From assembly GCA_910589485.1 (NCBI GenBank), contig CAJUSW010000006.1, positions 124,001 to 188,000 of the forward strand: a stretch of 64,000 nt of DNA, given 5' to 3'. Origin of the DNA: an uncultured Duncaniella sp. Lineage in GTDB: Bacteria > Bacteroidota > Bacteroidia > Bacteroidales > Muribaculaceae. The first letter of the stretch is position 1. Every line of letters begins with the position of its first letter. The notes under the pieces are model-generated. The model was not told the origin of the DNA, ran no database searches, and worked only from the letters and a program-made list of their open reading frames with translations. A program made the position numbers and the translations under genes. Positions 46,101 to 55,281 of this stretch are shown one piece after another.

Positions 46101-46555
46101 TTGTCGCCGTCGATGCTCACGAAGTCCTTGCCACGTGCGGCCAGTTCGCGGTCGAGCTCGGTGGCTTTCACCACGATGGTCTCGTTGGCTGCAAATCGGG
46201 CTGCGGTCTCCCTTACCACGGCAAATACCATGGGGAGGTGGTGGTTGAGACGCTCCTCGATGGTGTCGAGCATTGTCTTTTCGTTGCGGTCAATCTTGTC
46301 CCAGATGGGCTGACGCTCGTCAAAGGGGAGTTCCTCAACCTCGATCTTGAGGCGGGCGTTCTCCTCCTGTTCGGCCGAAATGGCCTGCTTTATGTCGGCG
46401 CGGATGTCGCTGATGCGCTCGCGCAGTTGGTCGATGGTGAGAGCTTTCACTTCGGGCTCAAGGGCCTCGATCTGCCTTACGATAGGCTCGATCTCCTTGA
46501 GGTCGCGGGTCGACTTGTTGCCGAAGAGTTTGGTTATGAATGATGTGAGTGACAT
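43139..46555 (-). CDS. secA: Preprotein translocase ATPase SecA
   Basis: 1138 residues, long as in other Bacteroidetes. NBD1 has the Walker A [13 protein letters not shown] and the Walker B/DEAD-type [20 protein letters not shown]; NBD2 has [12 protein letters not shown] and [20 protein letters not shown]. The C-terminus has a Pro/Ala/Gln-rich linker ([11 protein letters not shown]) and ends with the zinc-binding [14 protein letters not shown] that binds SecB and lipid. SecA drives secretory proteins through SecYEG using ATP. It follows the alkaline-phosphatase-like gene by 155 bases, a gap with an inverted repeat at 46583. Confidence 0.98.
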   Translation of the reverse strand: [1138 protein letters not shown]

Positions 46556-46582
46556 AACTTTATAGGATTAGCTACACATGAC

Positions 46583-46600
46583 ACCGATTGTTCAATCGGT
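46583..46600. repeat. Perfect palindrome in the secA leader
   Basis: ACCGATTGTTCAATCGGT is its own reverse complement apart from the central pair of T, 27 bases upstream of the secA start. It could be a weak terminator for the upstream gene or an operator or leader hairpin for secA. Confidence 0.5.
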
Positions 46601-46710
46601 AATCAGCGGTCGCTGTGGGTGGTTTATTGATGGAAAATGTGTATAGTTGAAAATGAGGTGAGGAGATGTAAGGTAGGCTTCCGGCGCTGTAGCGGTCAGG
46701 CGCCCCGGTG

Positions 46711-48363
46711 TCAATTTCCGGATTGCTGATTGACCGGGAGCGGGGGAAGCGAGGCGGCATTGGGCGACCGTATGCGCAGGATACGAGCCACTGTGGGGGC
46801 TATCGTGCGGGCATCCACCCTTTCCACGATCTCTGTAGCCGAGATATTTGGTGAAAGAATATATATCGGAGAAGTTGTGGCCTGCCAGCGCACCACGGGA
46901 AGCTGGGACTGGGATTGACCCGGCACGGAGTATTCCTCGCCATCGGTCACCTCCCATCCGGGATTGACCATCACGAGGAGGTCGCCGGCATGCGAGGCCG
47001 AGATGTTGCGCTGTATGGCCGAGGGATTGTCGCCGGCCCTGCGGGCCAGGATGTCGTCGATAGTGTAGACGTCGCTCACACCGCTCATGCGGGCGAGAAA
47101 TTCCGCGCTTTCGCGACGTATATCGGCATCGCTCATGTCACGCTCCTTAATCAGGGCGCGGTTGAGGTAGAAGAATCCGTTGTGGTATCCGTTGACCCAC
47201 TCGCCGTTGCCGTGCAGGGCCATGAGATACATGTTGAGGAGCGACACGGCCTTGCGCGGGGAGAATTGTCCGGTGGGGATGTTCCATCTCTCCTCGTCGC
47301 GTTTGCCACCTGCCGGGGCGGGTGTGCCTGCTACAAAGAGCAGAGTGTTGGCCATTCCGGGGCCTTTCTCTATAGCCTTGACTATGGAGGCGATGTCGCG
47401 GTCGAGGCGCACATAGGCATCCATGGTCTCGATGCGGTTGTCGGCATCGCGTCCATACAGGTAAGGGCTGACATTTACCCCGATGCTCAGCATGTCGGTC
47501 ACGCCACGTTTACCCAGCGGGAGCGAATTGATGTAGTCGACAGCGGTCTGGGTGACTTCGCGGTTGCCCATGGCCGAGGTCTTGAATATCTTGAAGCGCT
47601 CGGTCGACTTGGCGGGGAATGTTATGCGGAAGGGGTAGAGTTTCTTGTATTCGGGCAGGTCGGGATATCGGTCGAGTGGGAGGGCCGGTTCCCATGCCAT
47701 GGTGTCGAGGCGGGAAGCGAGTGTGAGACCCACATTGCGCTTTGCAACGGGCAGAGGGGTCTCGCGGAAATGATTGGCCGAGGTCCACTTGCCGTCGATG
47801 TCGCTTATCCAGAAACAGCTGTTGCCGGCGTGTCCGGCGAGGAGTATGGCGGGTTGGGCGTCGGCGGCTATCGAGTGCACCTGGCCGAGACCGCCGTCGC
47901 TGATGCGCACCTCGTCGCTGAGGGTAGATACCAGCAGTCGGGCAGGGCTGAGCTGTCGCTCATCCATGCTTCCGGCGAGTGATGCGTCGAGCATCACGGG
48001 GTGCTCGCGTTTGGTGGACATGTCCCAAGCCGTGGCCGAGGGTATGCCGTTGACAGCCGGTGCCGCTCCTGTGACGAGCATGGCTGTGGCGGCTGTGGCG
48101 TCTATGCCGGGACCGTAGTCAACGTTGCGCACGGTGACACCGCGGTCGATGAGGCGGTTGAAGCCATCGGCTCCGAAATTGGACCTCAGGAGGTCGACAT
48201 ACTCAGCTGTAAGACCCTCCACAAAGATGCCTACCACGAGCGTGGGCCGTGGTGAGGGGGCTTTCGCACCGGTCTGTGCCGAGAGGACTCCGATGGAAAC
48301 CATGGAGGCCACGAGCGCGCATGCGATGCGGGTATTTATCGAGAGGTCTTTCTTTTTGAGCAT
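46711..48363 (-). CDS. Alkaline phosphatase/phosphodiesterase-superfamily protein lacking metal-site residues
   Basis: 550 residues from ATG 48363 (MLKKKDLS, then a signal peptide ending near LSAQ); this start overlaps the end of the DUF4105 gene by 28 bases. The fold is that of PafA/nucleotide pyrophosphatase proteins: VVGIFVEGLTAEYVD, TAATAMLVTGAAPAVNGI, then a long insertion. The first metal Asp of the family is Glu here, and the usual DHG near the C-terminal half is replaced (LLFVAGTPAPAGG, then IPTGQFSPRKAVSLLNMYL). It is therefore probably not a normal phosphatase, perhaps a structural or binding relative. Its position between DUF4105 and secA suggests an envelope role (inference). Confidence 0.8.
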   Translation of the reverse strand: MLKKKDLSINTRIACALVASMVSIGVLSAQTGAKAPSPRPTLVVGIFVEGLTAEYVDLLRSNFGADGFNRLIDRGVTVRNVDYGPGIDATAATAMLVTGAAPAVNGIPSATAWDMSTKREHPVMLDASLAGSMDERQLSPARLLVSTLSDEVRISDGGLGQVHSIAADAQPAILLAGHAGNSCFWISDIDGKWTSANHFRETPLPVAKRNVGLTLASRLDTMAWEPALPLDRYPDLPEYKKLYPFRITFPAKSTERFKIFKTSAMGNREVTQTAVDYINSLPLGKRGVTDMLSIGVNVSPYLYGRDADNRIETMDAYVRLDRDIASIVKAIEKGPGMANTLLFVAGTPAPAGGKRDEERWNIPTGQFSPRKAVSLLNMYLMALHGNGEWVNGYHNGFFYLNRALIKERDMSDADIRRESAEFLARMSGVSDVYTIDDILARRAGDNPSAIQRNISASHAGDLLVMVNPGWEVTDGEEYSVPGQSQSQLPVVRWQATTSPIYILSPNISATEIVERVDARTIAPTVARILRIRSPNAASLPPLPVNQQSGN

Positions 48364-49580
48364 AATGTGTAGATATCGGTGACCGCTCTCAGGCCCGAGG
48401 CCGTAATGAGCGGAACGAAGGCGGGGTTGGGCGACTGAATGCCGCATAATAATATGATGCTCAGCGCAACCAAGAGTGCAAAGTTAACACTTTGATAGCA
48501 TATCTCCAAGCGTTTGGCGCATTTTAGCCACGGGGTGACTGCTCCGATGAAACATAGCGGATTCAGCCAGAGATACAGCCAGTTGGGCGATGTGGCTTCA
48601 TGGACCGACACGAATATCAGGAAGGTCAGGAGCAGACCTGCGAGGCCGGTGACGGTGAAGTAGATAGTGTCGAACCATCGGGCACCGGCGGAGTGGCCTT
48701 TCACCTGCATGACGCTTACCCATATCGCTACGGCAAGGAGGAGCAAAGAGATGAAGAGAGGGGAGAGATACCATGGCGTAGGACCAGCTGAAGGGGAGGG
48801 ATCAGATGGTGCGCCGACAAGATAACCATCACGGAGGGTCAAAGGTTCACCGGATGTTAATTTTGCTCCTCTTACCATCTCTTCGAGCACCACGGGGGCG
48901 AAACCGGTCTCACGCTCCGATATGGGCCTGTCGATGCCGCTACCCAAGGCGAGGTCGATGCCGAACTGATACCAGGGGTAGTTGCGGTGATAGTGCCTCA
49001 TGACGTTGCGGAAAGTGCTTGCATCCTGTGGCGCGAGGCTGTTGGGCGCGAGCGATACGGTGTCGCCTATGGCGGCCTCGATCATCTCGAGAGGGCGGGT
49101 GGCGCAGTTGTCGAGCACATAGTTGTAGCGGTACACCCTGTTCTCGGGTTTGAGATTCTCGAGGGCGAGGGAGGTGATGCGTTCGGCCTGGATGGAATCG
49201 AGGTTCAGCGAGAGTTCCCTGACGGTGCGCCCCTGGCGATGGTAGGCCCGGAGGAAATATTCGGTGGGAGCGGCCGCGGCAATGTAATCGGTCTCACCTT
49301 TCACGAAACGGTACACGAAGTTGGGGGAATTGAAGTCGAACACTCCCCAGTTGACCGTGAAATCTCCCAGTTGCGGATGGTTGATGCGCAATCCGGCATG
49401 TCCCTCCAGCTCATATATCTCGGCACCCTCGCCACATATCAGCAACGACACCTCGGGCGCACGGGCCTGTAGCGACGCCGGGATGATGAGAGCCATCATC
49501 ATGATAACGGCGGTGAGCATAGCCCTTCCGGCTTTGATGGATTGGAGTGATGATATGGCGGGCCAGGCAAGAGGTCTCAT
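48336..49580 (-). CDS. DUF4105 (Lnb N-terminal periplasmic-like) membrane protein
   Basis: 414 residues. After a signal-like segment (a start at Met21, 49520, would also fit), residues ~40-270 match DUF4105/Lnb: EVSLLICGEGAEIYELEGHA, a 'NWGVFDFNSPNFVYRFVKGETDY' region, 'YNYVLDNCATRPLEMIEAAIG'. The NC-containing segment with an upstream His resembles an NlpC/P60-like papain fold arrangement. The C-terminal ~140 residues contain about four or five membrane helices. Function is unknown. It sits 21 bases after mutL and overlaps the next gene. Confidence 0.85.
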   Translation of the reverse strand: MRPLAWPAISSLQSIKAGRAMLTAVIMMMALIIPASLQARAPEVSLLICGEGAEIYELEGHAGLRINHPQLGDFTVNWGVFDFNSPNFVYRFVKGETDYIAAAAPTEYFLRAYHRQGRTVRELSLNLDSIQAERITSLALENLKPENRVYRYNYVLDNCATRPLEMIEAAIGDTVSLAPNSLAPQDASTFRNVMRHYHRNYPWYQFGIDLALGSGIDRPISERETGFAPVVLEEMVRGAKLTSGEPLTLRDGYLVGAPSDPSPSAGPTPWYLSPLFISLLLLAVAIWVSVMQVKGHSAGARWFDTIYFTVTGLAGLLLTFLIFVSVHEATSPNWLYLWLNPLCFIGAVTPWLKCAKRLEICYQSVNFALLVALSIILLCGIQSPNPAFVPLITASGLRAVTDIYTLCSKRKTSR

Positions 49581-49601
49581 GATGGTGGATGATATGTGCG
49601 G

Positions 49602-51569
49602 TTAACCGAACAGCCGGCTGAGATAGTCGTTGGGGATTATTGCGAATACGTTTTTACCGTCGGGGGTGACGGCGGGTGATTTGGAACGGAACAGGTCGCT
49701 GAGCAGACGGTCGATCTCGTCGGCTGTCAACGATTGTCCGCGCCTGATGGCTCCTGACCGGGCCATGGAGCGAGCCACCTGCTCCTGCATGGCCGATGCT
49801 ATGTCGAGGCCGGTCTCGGTGATCGATTCGATCATGCCGAGCACCATGTCGCGCGATGAGGTGTCGATGAGCTGTGACGGCACTCCGTCGATGCTCCATG
49901 TGGTGCCTCCGCGATGGGTGATGATGAATCCGAGTTCACCCATGCACTTCACTATGTCGGTGAGCACGGCGCTCTGGGCGGCCGACAGCTCGAGCACTTC
50001 GGGGAACATTGTGGCCTGTGCCACAAATTCCTGCTCATGGGCATTGGAGATGTAGGAGTCGTAGAGCACTCTCAGATGGGCCCTGTGCTGGTCAATGACC
50101 ATGAGGCCGTCGTGAGTAGGAGTGAGGATATAGGTATCCTTATACTGCATGGCATTGCCCAGGAACGGTTGTTGGGCCTGGGTGGGGGTGCCATGGTCGA
50201 GCGGTAGTTCGGTCGGGGTGCTCTCCTCAGCCTGAGGCACTGCTTCCAACCCTTCGTCGCGCTTGCGCATGAAGTCATCATACAGCTTGGCCCAGTCGGT
50301 GGCGGCCGATGTGCGTTTGCCAGTGCCCCCGTTGTAGGAGCCTGCGCCGGCCGAGGCCCGGGGCGCAGTCGCGCTCACCGGACGCATGAACGCTTGGGGT
50401 GCGGGGATGCGGGATGGTGCCACGTAGTCGCTACCGAATATCTCGGCAGGATCGGGAATAGGTTCGCCGAACGGGTTATAACCGGGGTCGATGTCAATTT
50501 CGGGCATCTTCTCGGCATTGGGGTCGAACACGGGAATATCGGGCGCGTCCTCGCGGTCGAAATCGAGCGAGGGCCCCACATTGAAGCGTCCGAGCGAGTC
50601 GCGGATGGCAGCGGTGAGTATCTGCCATATGGCCTGCTCATTCTCGAACTTTATTTCGTTCTTGGTGGGGTGGATGTTTACGTCGATGGTCTCGGGATCC
50701 ACCCTGAGGTTGATGAAATAGTTGGGCTGTGTGTCGGCCGGGATCAGTTTCTCATAACACTGCATCACCGCCTTGTGGAAATAGGGGTGACGCATGTTGC
50801 GCCCGTTGACCATGAAGAACTGCAACGGATTGCGCCGGCGGGCGTTCTCGGGCAGACCCACGAATCCGTTGACGCTTACAATGGATGTGTCGGTCTCGAT
50901 GGGGATGAGTTGCTTGTCGAGGTTCTTGCCGAACAGGTCACAGATCCTTTTCTTCATGGGCCCGTGCATCAGCGAGTGGACGGTGGTGTCGTTGCTGATG
51001 AGGGTGAAATCTATGCCGGTGTTGACGAGGGCGAGGCGCTCGAATTCGCGCATGATGGCGCTCAGCTCCACGGAGTCTTTCTTCAGAAACTTGCGTCGGG
51101 CCGGAACGTTGAAGAACAGGTTCTTGACCATCATGTTGGATCCGGGCACGCACGCCTCAGGCTCCTGGCTCTCGACCTTGGACCCATTGATGAGGATGCG
51201 TGTGCCGAGGGTCTCGCCCTGGCGCATGGTGCGGAGATCGATCTGGGCGATGGCTGCGATCGATGCGAGAGCCTCGCCACGGAATCCCATGGTGTGGAGT
51301 GTAAACAGATCGTCGGCCTGAGAAATCTTGCTTGTGGCATGGCGCTCGAAAGCCAGGCGGGCGTCGGTATCGCTCATGCCCGAGCCATTGTCAATCACCT
51401 GTATGAGCGTGCGTCCGGCATCCTTCAGCACTATGGTGACTGCTGTGGCACCTGCGTCGATGGAATTTTCCACCAGCTCCTTGATCACTGAGGCGGGACG
51501 CTGTATGACCTCGCCGGCGGCTATCTGATTGGCCACCGAGTCGGGCAACAGTCTGATCACGTCGCTCAT
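49602..51569 (-). CDS. mutL: DNA mismatch repair protein MutL
   Basis: 655 residues. The GHKL ATPase domain is intact: LPDSVANQIAAGEVIQRPAS, VKELVENSIDAGAT (motif I), DNGSGM (II), RHATSKI, TMGFRGEALASIA (III). The S5-like transducer follows ('FFNVPARRKFLK', then a FFMVNGRNM segment and DVNIHPTKNEIKF). A variable linker leads to the C-terminal dimerisation domain with DQHRAHLRVLYD. A DQHA-E-type endonuclease motif reads DQHRAHLRVLY here and an ACR-type motif is replaced, so endonuclease activity is uncertain. Its start overlaps the ostA-like stop by four bases. Confidence 0.96.
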   Translation of the reverse strand: MSDVIRLLPDSVANQIAAGEVIQRPASVIKELVENSIDAGATAVTIVLKDAGRTLIQVIDNGSGMSDTDARLAFERHATSKISQADDLFTLHTMGFRGEALASIAAIAQIDLRTMRQGETLGTRILINGSKVESQEPEACVPGSNMMVKNLFFNVPARRKFLKKDSVELSAIMREFERLALVNTGIDFTLISNDTTVHSLMHGPMKKRICDLFGKNLDKQLIPIETDTSIVSVNGFVGLPENARRRNPLQFFMVNGRNMRHPYFHKAVMQCYEKLIPADTQPNYFINLRVDPETIDVNIHPTKNEIKFENEQAIWQILTAAIRDSLGRFNVGPSLDFDREDAPDIPVFDPNAEKMPEIDIDPGYNPFGEPIPDPAEIFGSDYVAPSRIPAPQAFMRPVSATAPRASAGAGSYNGGTGKRTSAATDWAKLYDDFMRKRDEGLEAVPQAEESTPTELPLDHGTPTQAQQPFLGNAMQYKDTYILTPTHDGLMVIDQHRAHLRVLYDSYISNAHEQEFVAQATMFPEVLELSAAQSAVLTDIVKCMGELGFIITHRGGTTWSIDGVPSQLIDTSSRDMVLGMIESITETGLDIASAMQEQVARSMARSGAIRRGQSLTADEIDRLLSDLFRSKSPAVTPDGKNVFAIIPNDYLSRLFG

Positions 51570-53650
51570 GAGCGTCCCTCCTTTCCCTCCTCGTTATTGG
51601 TTATGGGATCCTCCTTTATTATAGGTGTCTCTTTTTCGGGTTCATCGCCTGACGCTGACTCCGGATCATCCTGCCGTGAGGCTGGGGTATCGGTCATTTC
51701 TGGGGTGTCGGTCACGGCTCCCTGCCGGGCTATGCTGTCGGGGTGCTGGACGGGGATGGCTATGGAGTCGGGCAGAGTGATGTCGGCCGGGATACTGTCG
51801 GGGAACATCAGACTGTCAGCCGGAACGCTGTCGGCAGGAATGCTGTCGGAGGAAGTCGGCTCTGGAAGCATGTCGGTGAGCGCGGGAACCGACGGTTCCA
51901 TCACCGGGAGCTTGGGCGCGGGCTTGCCTGTGGCCTGACCGCGCATGGTGAGGGCATCCTTGCTCATACGTCCGAGTATGTTCTGCTTCACGAGATCGTC
52001 CATCTCGGAGGGGTAGTCAAACACCTCGTCGGGCGACATGGGTCTCAGCGGGCCATACCATCGGAATTTGGGCAGGTAGTAGCTACTCCTCTTGGCCAGA
52101 TAGAGCGGAGTAACCTTGCCGGTGGTCTCGGGCCACATGATGAGGCGCTGTATGTCGCCGTTCTCGAAGTAGGCGTCCATGTAGGAGCTTTCGGTGAATG
52201 AGAACTTGTTGTAGGTGGAGTCGTTCTCCATCGGGAACATGATGGTCTGCACATTTCCCTCGCAGTAGAGGCGGTTGATGGTCGAGTCGGCCATCCAGGC
52301 AGTCATGTCGCTTGCCGAGAGCTGGTTGTAACAATCCTCGCCGATGTGCTGAGACATGAGTCCCATCTCGGGGAGTCGGGCCCAGTCGATGGTGGAGTCG
52401 TTCATGTGCACCCATATCACGTTGCCGATCACCTGCTTGTCGCCATACCACACTATGGGGTTGTAATACATATATAATATGGAGTCGCGCTCCACCATGC
52501 TCATGGAGTCGCACAGGCCCTGGATGTCGTTGCGGAAGAATCTCACGCGGTGAAAGGCGTTGGTGATCTTGGTGGTGTCGCCCGGAGTCTCGCTCACCAT
52601 GTAGGCGGTGATGGTGTCGCCGTGGAGGTAGAGGGTATCCTTGCCGGAGTACTCCATGGCAAGAGCGTTGCCGGTGACAAACGCGCTGTCGCGGAACTCG
52701 TCGTAGTATCCGTAATCGCCCAGCAGTGACGACTGCTTGGCCGAGTCGGTAAGCACCATGTTGCCGAAAGCCTCGCCGAAGCCCTGGTCGCGGTCGTAGA
52801 AGAGGGTGTCGCCCGTGAGCGTGTTGCCACGGCGCGTGTGCACCATCGAGCGCTCGTAGAGATCGGCTATGCCGGTGCGGGTGTCATAGAAGCCCGATGT
52901 AGAGGTGATCTCGCCGTCCTTGCTCACGATGAGGGTCTTGCACATCAGCTGTGCCATGCCGGTATCGGTGTTGTAGGTGAGCGAGTCGGTGTACATCTTG
53001 AGCGTATCGTTCTCCTGCGGGCCGGTGAGGTCCACATCGAGATAGAAGAAGGCATCCTTGGTGGAGGGATAATAGTAACCCTGTCTCGACACCAGGGTGT
53101 TGGTCTTGTCGTCGAGAGTGCCTCCCACCATGTAGTAGCCTACATCGGCGGGGATATCGTAGAAGAATACCGGGGTTGTGAGGGTGACGTCGCGGTTGAT
53201 GAGCCTCACGTTACGGCCGGGATAGGCGCGCAGTTCGGCTATCTCGGTCATGCCGTCGTAGTACAGTTCGTCGCTGTAGACAAAGAGGGTGTCGCCCTGC
53301 TCCATGCGCACATTGTTGTAGGCTTCGAGCGAGGAGTTTTCCTCGTAGAACAGCGCCGAGTCGCAGTACATGAACATGTCGCCCTTGCGGAACTGCACGT
53401 TTCCGATGAGCACCTGGGCCTCGGAGCCCATAGGCTTGTCAAGCCTGTCGGCATATTCGACAAATACCTTGCCGGGCTCATGCCTGTCGGCCTTAGGGAT
53501 CATGGGTCTGATCACAGGCTTGCGGTCATGAGCGTCGCTTTTCTCCTTGGCCGCAGGGGCCTTGGTGGCGGTGTTGTCGGGTACCTGGGCCAGCATGGCC
53601 GGAAGCGACACGAGCGCGATAGCCACGAGTGCGGTAGCCGATGATCTCAT
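51566..53650 (-). CDS. OstA/LptA-domain protein
   Basis: 694 residues. Signal peptide (to about LAQ), then OstA-type beta-jellyroll repeats recognisable as GNVQFRKGDMFMYCDSALFY, 'LEAYNNVRMEQGDTLFVYSD', GNTLTGDTLFYDRDQGFGEA. These strands stack in proteins of the LPS transport bridge (LptA and the N-terminus of LptD). Residues ~575-694 are low-complexity, rich in Pro, Asp and Ser, with a repeated PADS/PDSI pattern. Role: probably lipopolysaccharide transport or outer-membrane assembly. It lies 18 bases after the SurA-like gene and overlaps mutL by four bases. Confidence 0.88.
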   Translation of the reverse strand: MRSSATALVAIALVSLPAMLAQVPDNTATKAPAAKEKSDAHDRKPVIRPMIPKADRHEPGKVFVEYADRLDKPMGSEAQVLIGNVQFRKGDMFMYCDSALFYEENSSLEAYNNVRMEQGDTLFVYSDELYYDGMTEIAELRAYPGRNVRLINRDVTLTTPVFFYDIPADVGYYMVGGTLDDKTNTLVSRQGYYYPSTKDAFFYLDVDLTGPQENDTLKMYTDSLTYNTDTGMAQLMCKTLIVSKDGEITSTSGFYDTRTGIADLYERSMVHTRRGNTLTGDTLFYDRDQGFGEAFGNMVLTDSAKQSSLLGDYGYYDEFRDSAFVTGNALAMEYSGKDTLYLHGDTITAYMVSETPGDTTKITNAFHRVRFFRNDIQGLCDSMSMVERDSILYMYYNPIVWYGDKQVIGNVIWVHMNDSTIDWARLPEMGLMSQHIGEDCYNQLSASDMTAWMADSTINRLYCEGNVQTIMFPMENDSTYNKFSFTESSYMDAYFENGDIQRLIMWPETTGKVTPLYLAKRSSYYLPKFRWYGPLRPMSPDEVFDYPSEMDDLVKQNILGRMSKDALTMRGQATGKPAPKLPVMEPSVPALTDMLPEPTSSDSIPADSVPADSLMFPDSIPADITLPDSIAIPVQHPDSIARQGAVTDTPEMTDTPASRQDDPESASGDEPEKETPIIKEDPITNNEEGKEGRS

Positions 53651-53668
53651 GCGTAGTATATAATGTGA

Positions 53669-55054
53669 TTAGTTGGCCGAAGCCTTGATCCATCCTTTGT
53701 GGGTAAATTCGCAGTCGCGCCATCCGTCCTCGATGCGGGTGTAGGTCTCGGCGATCTTTTTCTCAAGCCATTTCTTGAGTATGGCCGCCTGCTGGGACTG
53801 CTCGTACATCTCCTTGATCTGCTGATAGTCGTCAGCCATGTTGGCGCGGTGACCTTCGATGCGGTTGGTCAGTTTCACCAGGGCCACGATGTCCTGGCTG
53901 GTCTTGGGATCCTTCATGATGAAGGCGTCGGATATGTCGCCGGGTTGCATGTCGTTGACCACCTTGGCGATCTCCTGGGGGAGTTCCGACATCTCGAAGC
54001 GCGAGGTGTTGTAGTTGTTGGACTGCATGTTGGTGTTCACCATCAATCCGCGGTTGTTGCGGGTGTCCTTGTCGTGGGAGATTGCGGCTACAGCCTCCTC
54101 GAAGGGGATATTGTTCTTCACGAGGTCCTTGTGGAGCGAGTCGAGACGCACCACTGCCTCCTCGAGATCCTTCTCGGCCACGCGGGGACGAAGCAGGATG
54201 TGGCGCACGTTCACGCGGTCGCCTCGCTTCTCGATGAGCTGGATGATGTGGTAGCCATACTCGGTCTCCACGATCTTGGAAACCTTGTTCTTATCGTTGA
54301 GGTTGAATGCCACGGCGGTGAATTCGGGCACAAACTGGGCGCGGCCCGAGAATCCGAGCTCTCCGCCACGTCTTGCCGAGCCGGGATCCTCGCTGTAGAG
54401 GACGGCCAGGGTGGAGAAGTCGCTCTCGCCACGGTTAACGCGATCGGCAAAGTCACGCAGGCGCGCCTTGACGTTCTCGATCTCCTCGCGGGGGATGGCG
54501 GGGGCGGCGGTGAGGATCTGTACCTCCACCTTGCGGGGCACATAGGGGATGGAATCTTCGGGGAGCTTGTCGAAGTAGCGGCGCACATCGGCCGGGGTGG
54601 CCTTGACGCCCTTGACGAGCGAGTGTTGCACCTGCTGGACGCGTGAGCGGTTGGCGATCATGTCGCGCAGGTACTCGCGGATGGCGGGGAGGGGCTTGTT
54701 GAACATCTGCTCCACCTTCTCCTGGGTGCCGAGCTGGGCTATGTAGTTGTTGATGGTCTGGTCCACCTGCTGCTGTACCATGCTTTCGGAGACCTCGATG
54801 GTGTCGAGCTCGGCCTGATGGAGATACAGTTTCTCGATGGCGAGCTGTTCGGGGATCACGCAATAGGGGTCGCCATTGATGGGCACCTTCTCGTAGAGCA
54901 TGCTCTGATAGGCTTCCTCAATCTCGGATTTCCATATCGGCTGGTCGCCTACGACCCAGGCTACCTCTTCGGCTGAATTGTCAATGGCGGCAACGGCATA
55001 GGATACTCCCAGGAGGGAGGCTATGCCAAGTAGTAGTATATTCTTGATCTTCAC
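53669..55054 (-). CDS. SurA-like periplasmic peptidylprolyl isomerase
   Basis: 461 residues. Signal peptide (to about VAA), a helical SurA-type N-terminal region, then two parvulin (PPIC) domains at about 175-280 and 285-385. The first is complete with DFSTLAVLYSEDPGSARRGG, LGFSGRAQFVPEF and 'VETEYGYHIIQLIEKRGDR'; the second begins VNVRHILLRPRV. SurA chaperones unfolded outer-membrane proteins through the periplasm. It opens the cluster surA-ostA-mutL-DUF4105-phosphatase-like-secA. A -7 box lies about 45 bases upstream. Confidence 0.93.
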   Translation of the reverse strand: MKIKNILLLGIASLLGVSYAVAAIDNSAEEVAWVVGDQPIWKSEIEEAYQSMLYEKVPINGDPYCVIPEQLAIEKLYLHQAELDTIEVSESMVQQQVDQTINNYIAQLGTQEKVEQMFNKPLPAIREYLRDMIANRSRVQQVQHSLVKGVKATPADVRRYFDKLPEDSIPYVPRKVEVQILTAAPAIPREEIENVKARLRDFADRVNRGESDFSTLAVLYSEDPGSARRGGELGFSGRAQFVPEFTAVAFNLNDKNKVSKIVETEYGYHIIQLIEKRGDRVNVRHILLRPRVAEKDLEEAVVRLDSLHKDLVKNNIPFEEAVAAISHDKDTRNNRGLMVNTNMQSNNYNTSRFEMSELPQEIAKVVNDMQPGDISDAFIMKDPKTSQDIVALVKLTNRIEGHRANMADDYQQIKEMYEQSQQAAILKKWLEKKIAETYTRIEDGWRDCEFTHKGWIKASAN

Positions 55055-55096
55055 GTGAATCGACTGGTTAATGTTACGTTTTTAGCAATTCAGCCC

Positions 55097-55104
55097 CAAA
55101 GGTA
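55097..55104 (-). promoter_or_regulatory. Candidate -7 box for the SurA-like gene
   Basis: TACCTTTG on the minus strand, 42 bases before the ATG; the -33 position is not an exact TTTG. Confidence 0.5.
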
Positions 55105-55197
55105 CGAAAAAATCCCCGTTTCTGAAGAAGCCATTATCATATAATCTGTTAAATTCTGCGAAGCCTGCACGCCGGTGAGCCAAAAGGAGATTATTTT

Positions 55198-55229
55198 TTT
55201 GTGGAGTTGCGGGATTTTTCATATTTTTG
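55198..55229 (+). promoter_or_regulatory. Promoter of the cytidylate kinase-like gene
   Basis: -33 TTTG (55198-55201) and -7 TATTTTTG (55222-55229) are separated by 20 bases. It lies inside the longer GTG-initiated frame from 55201, which argues for the ATG at 55282 as the true start. Confidence 0.8.
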
Positions 55230-55281
55230 GAGACATAAAAATGTAGCAAACCAAGTTTTCCCTATAATACTCCAGACCGCA

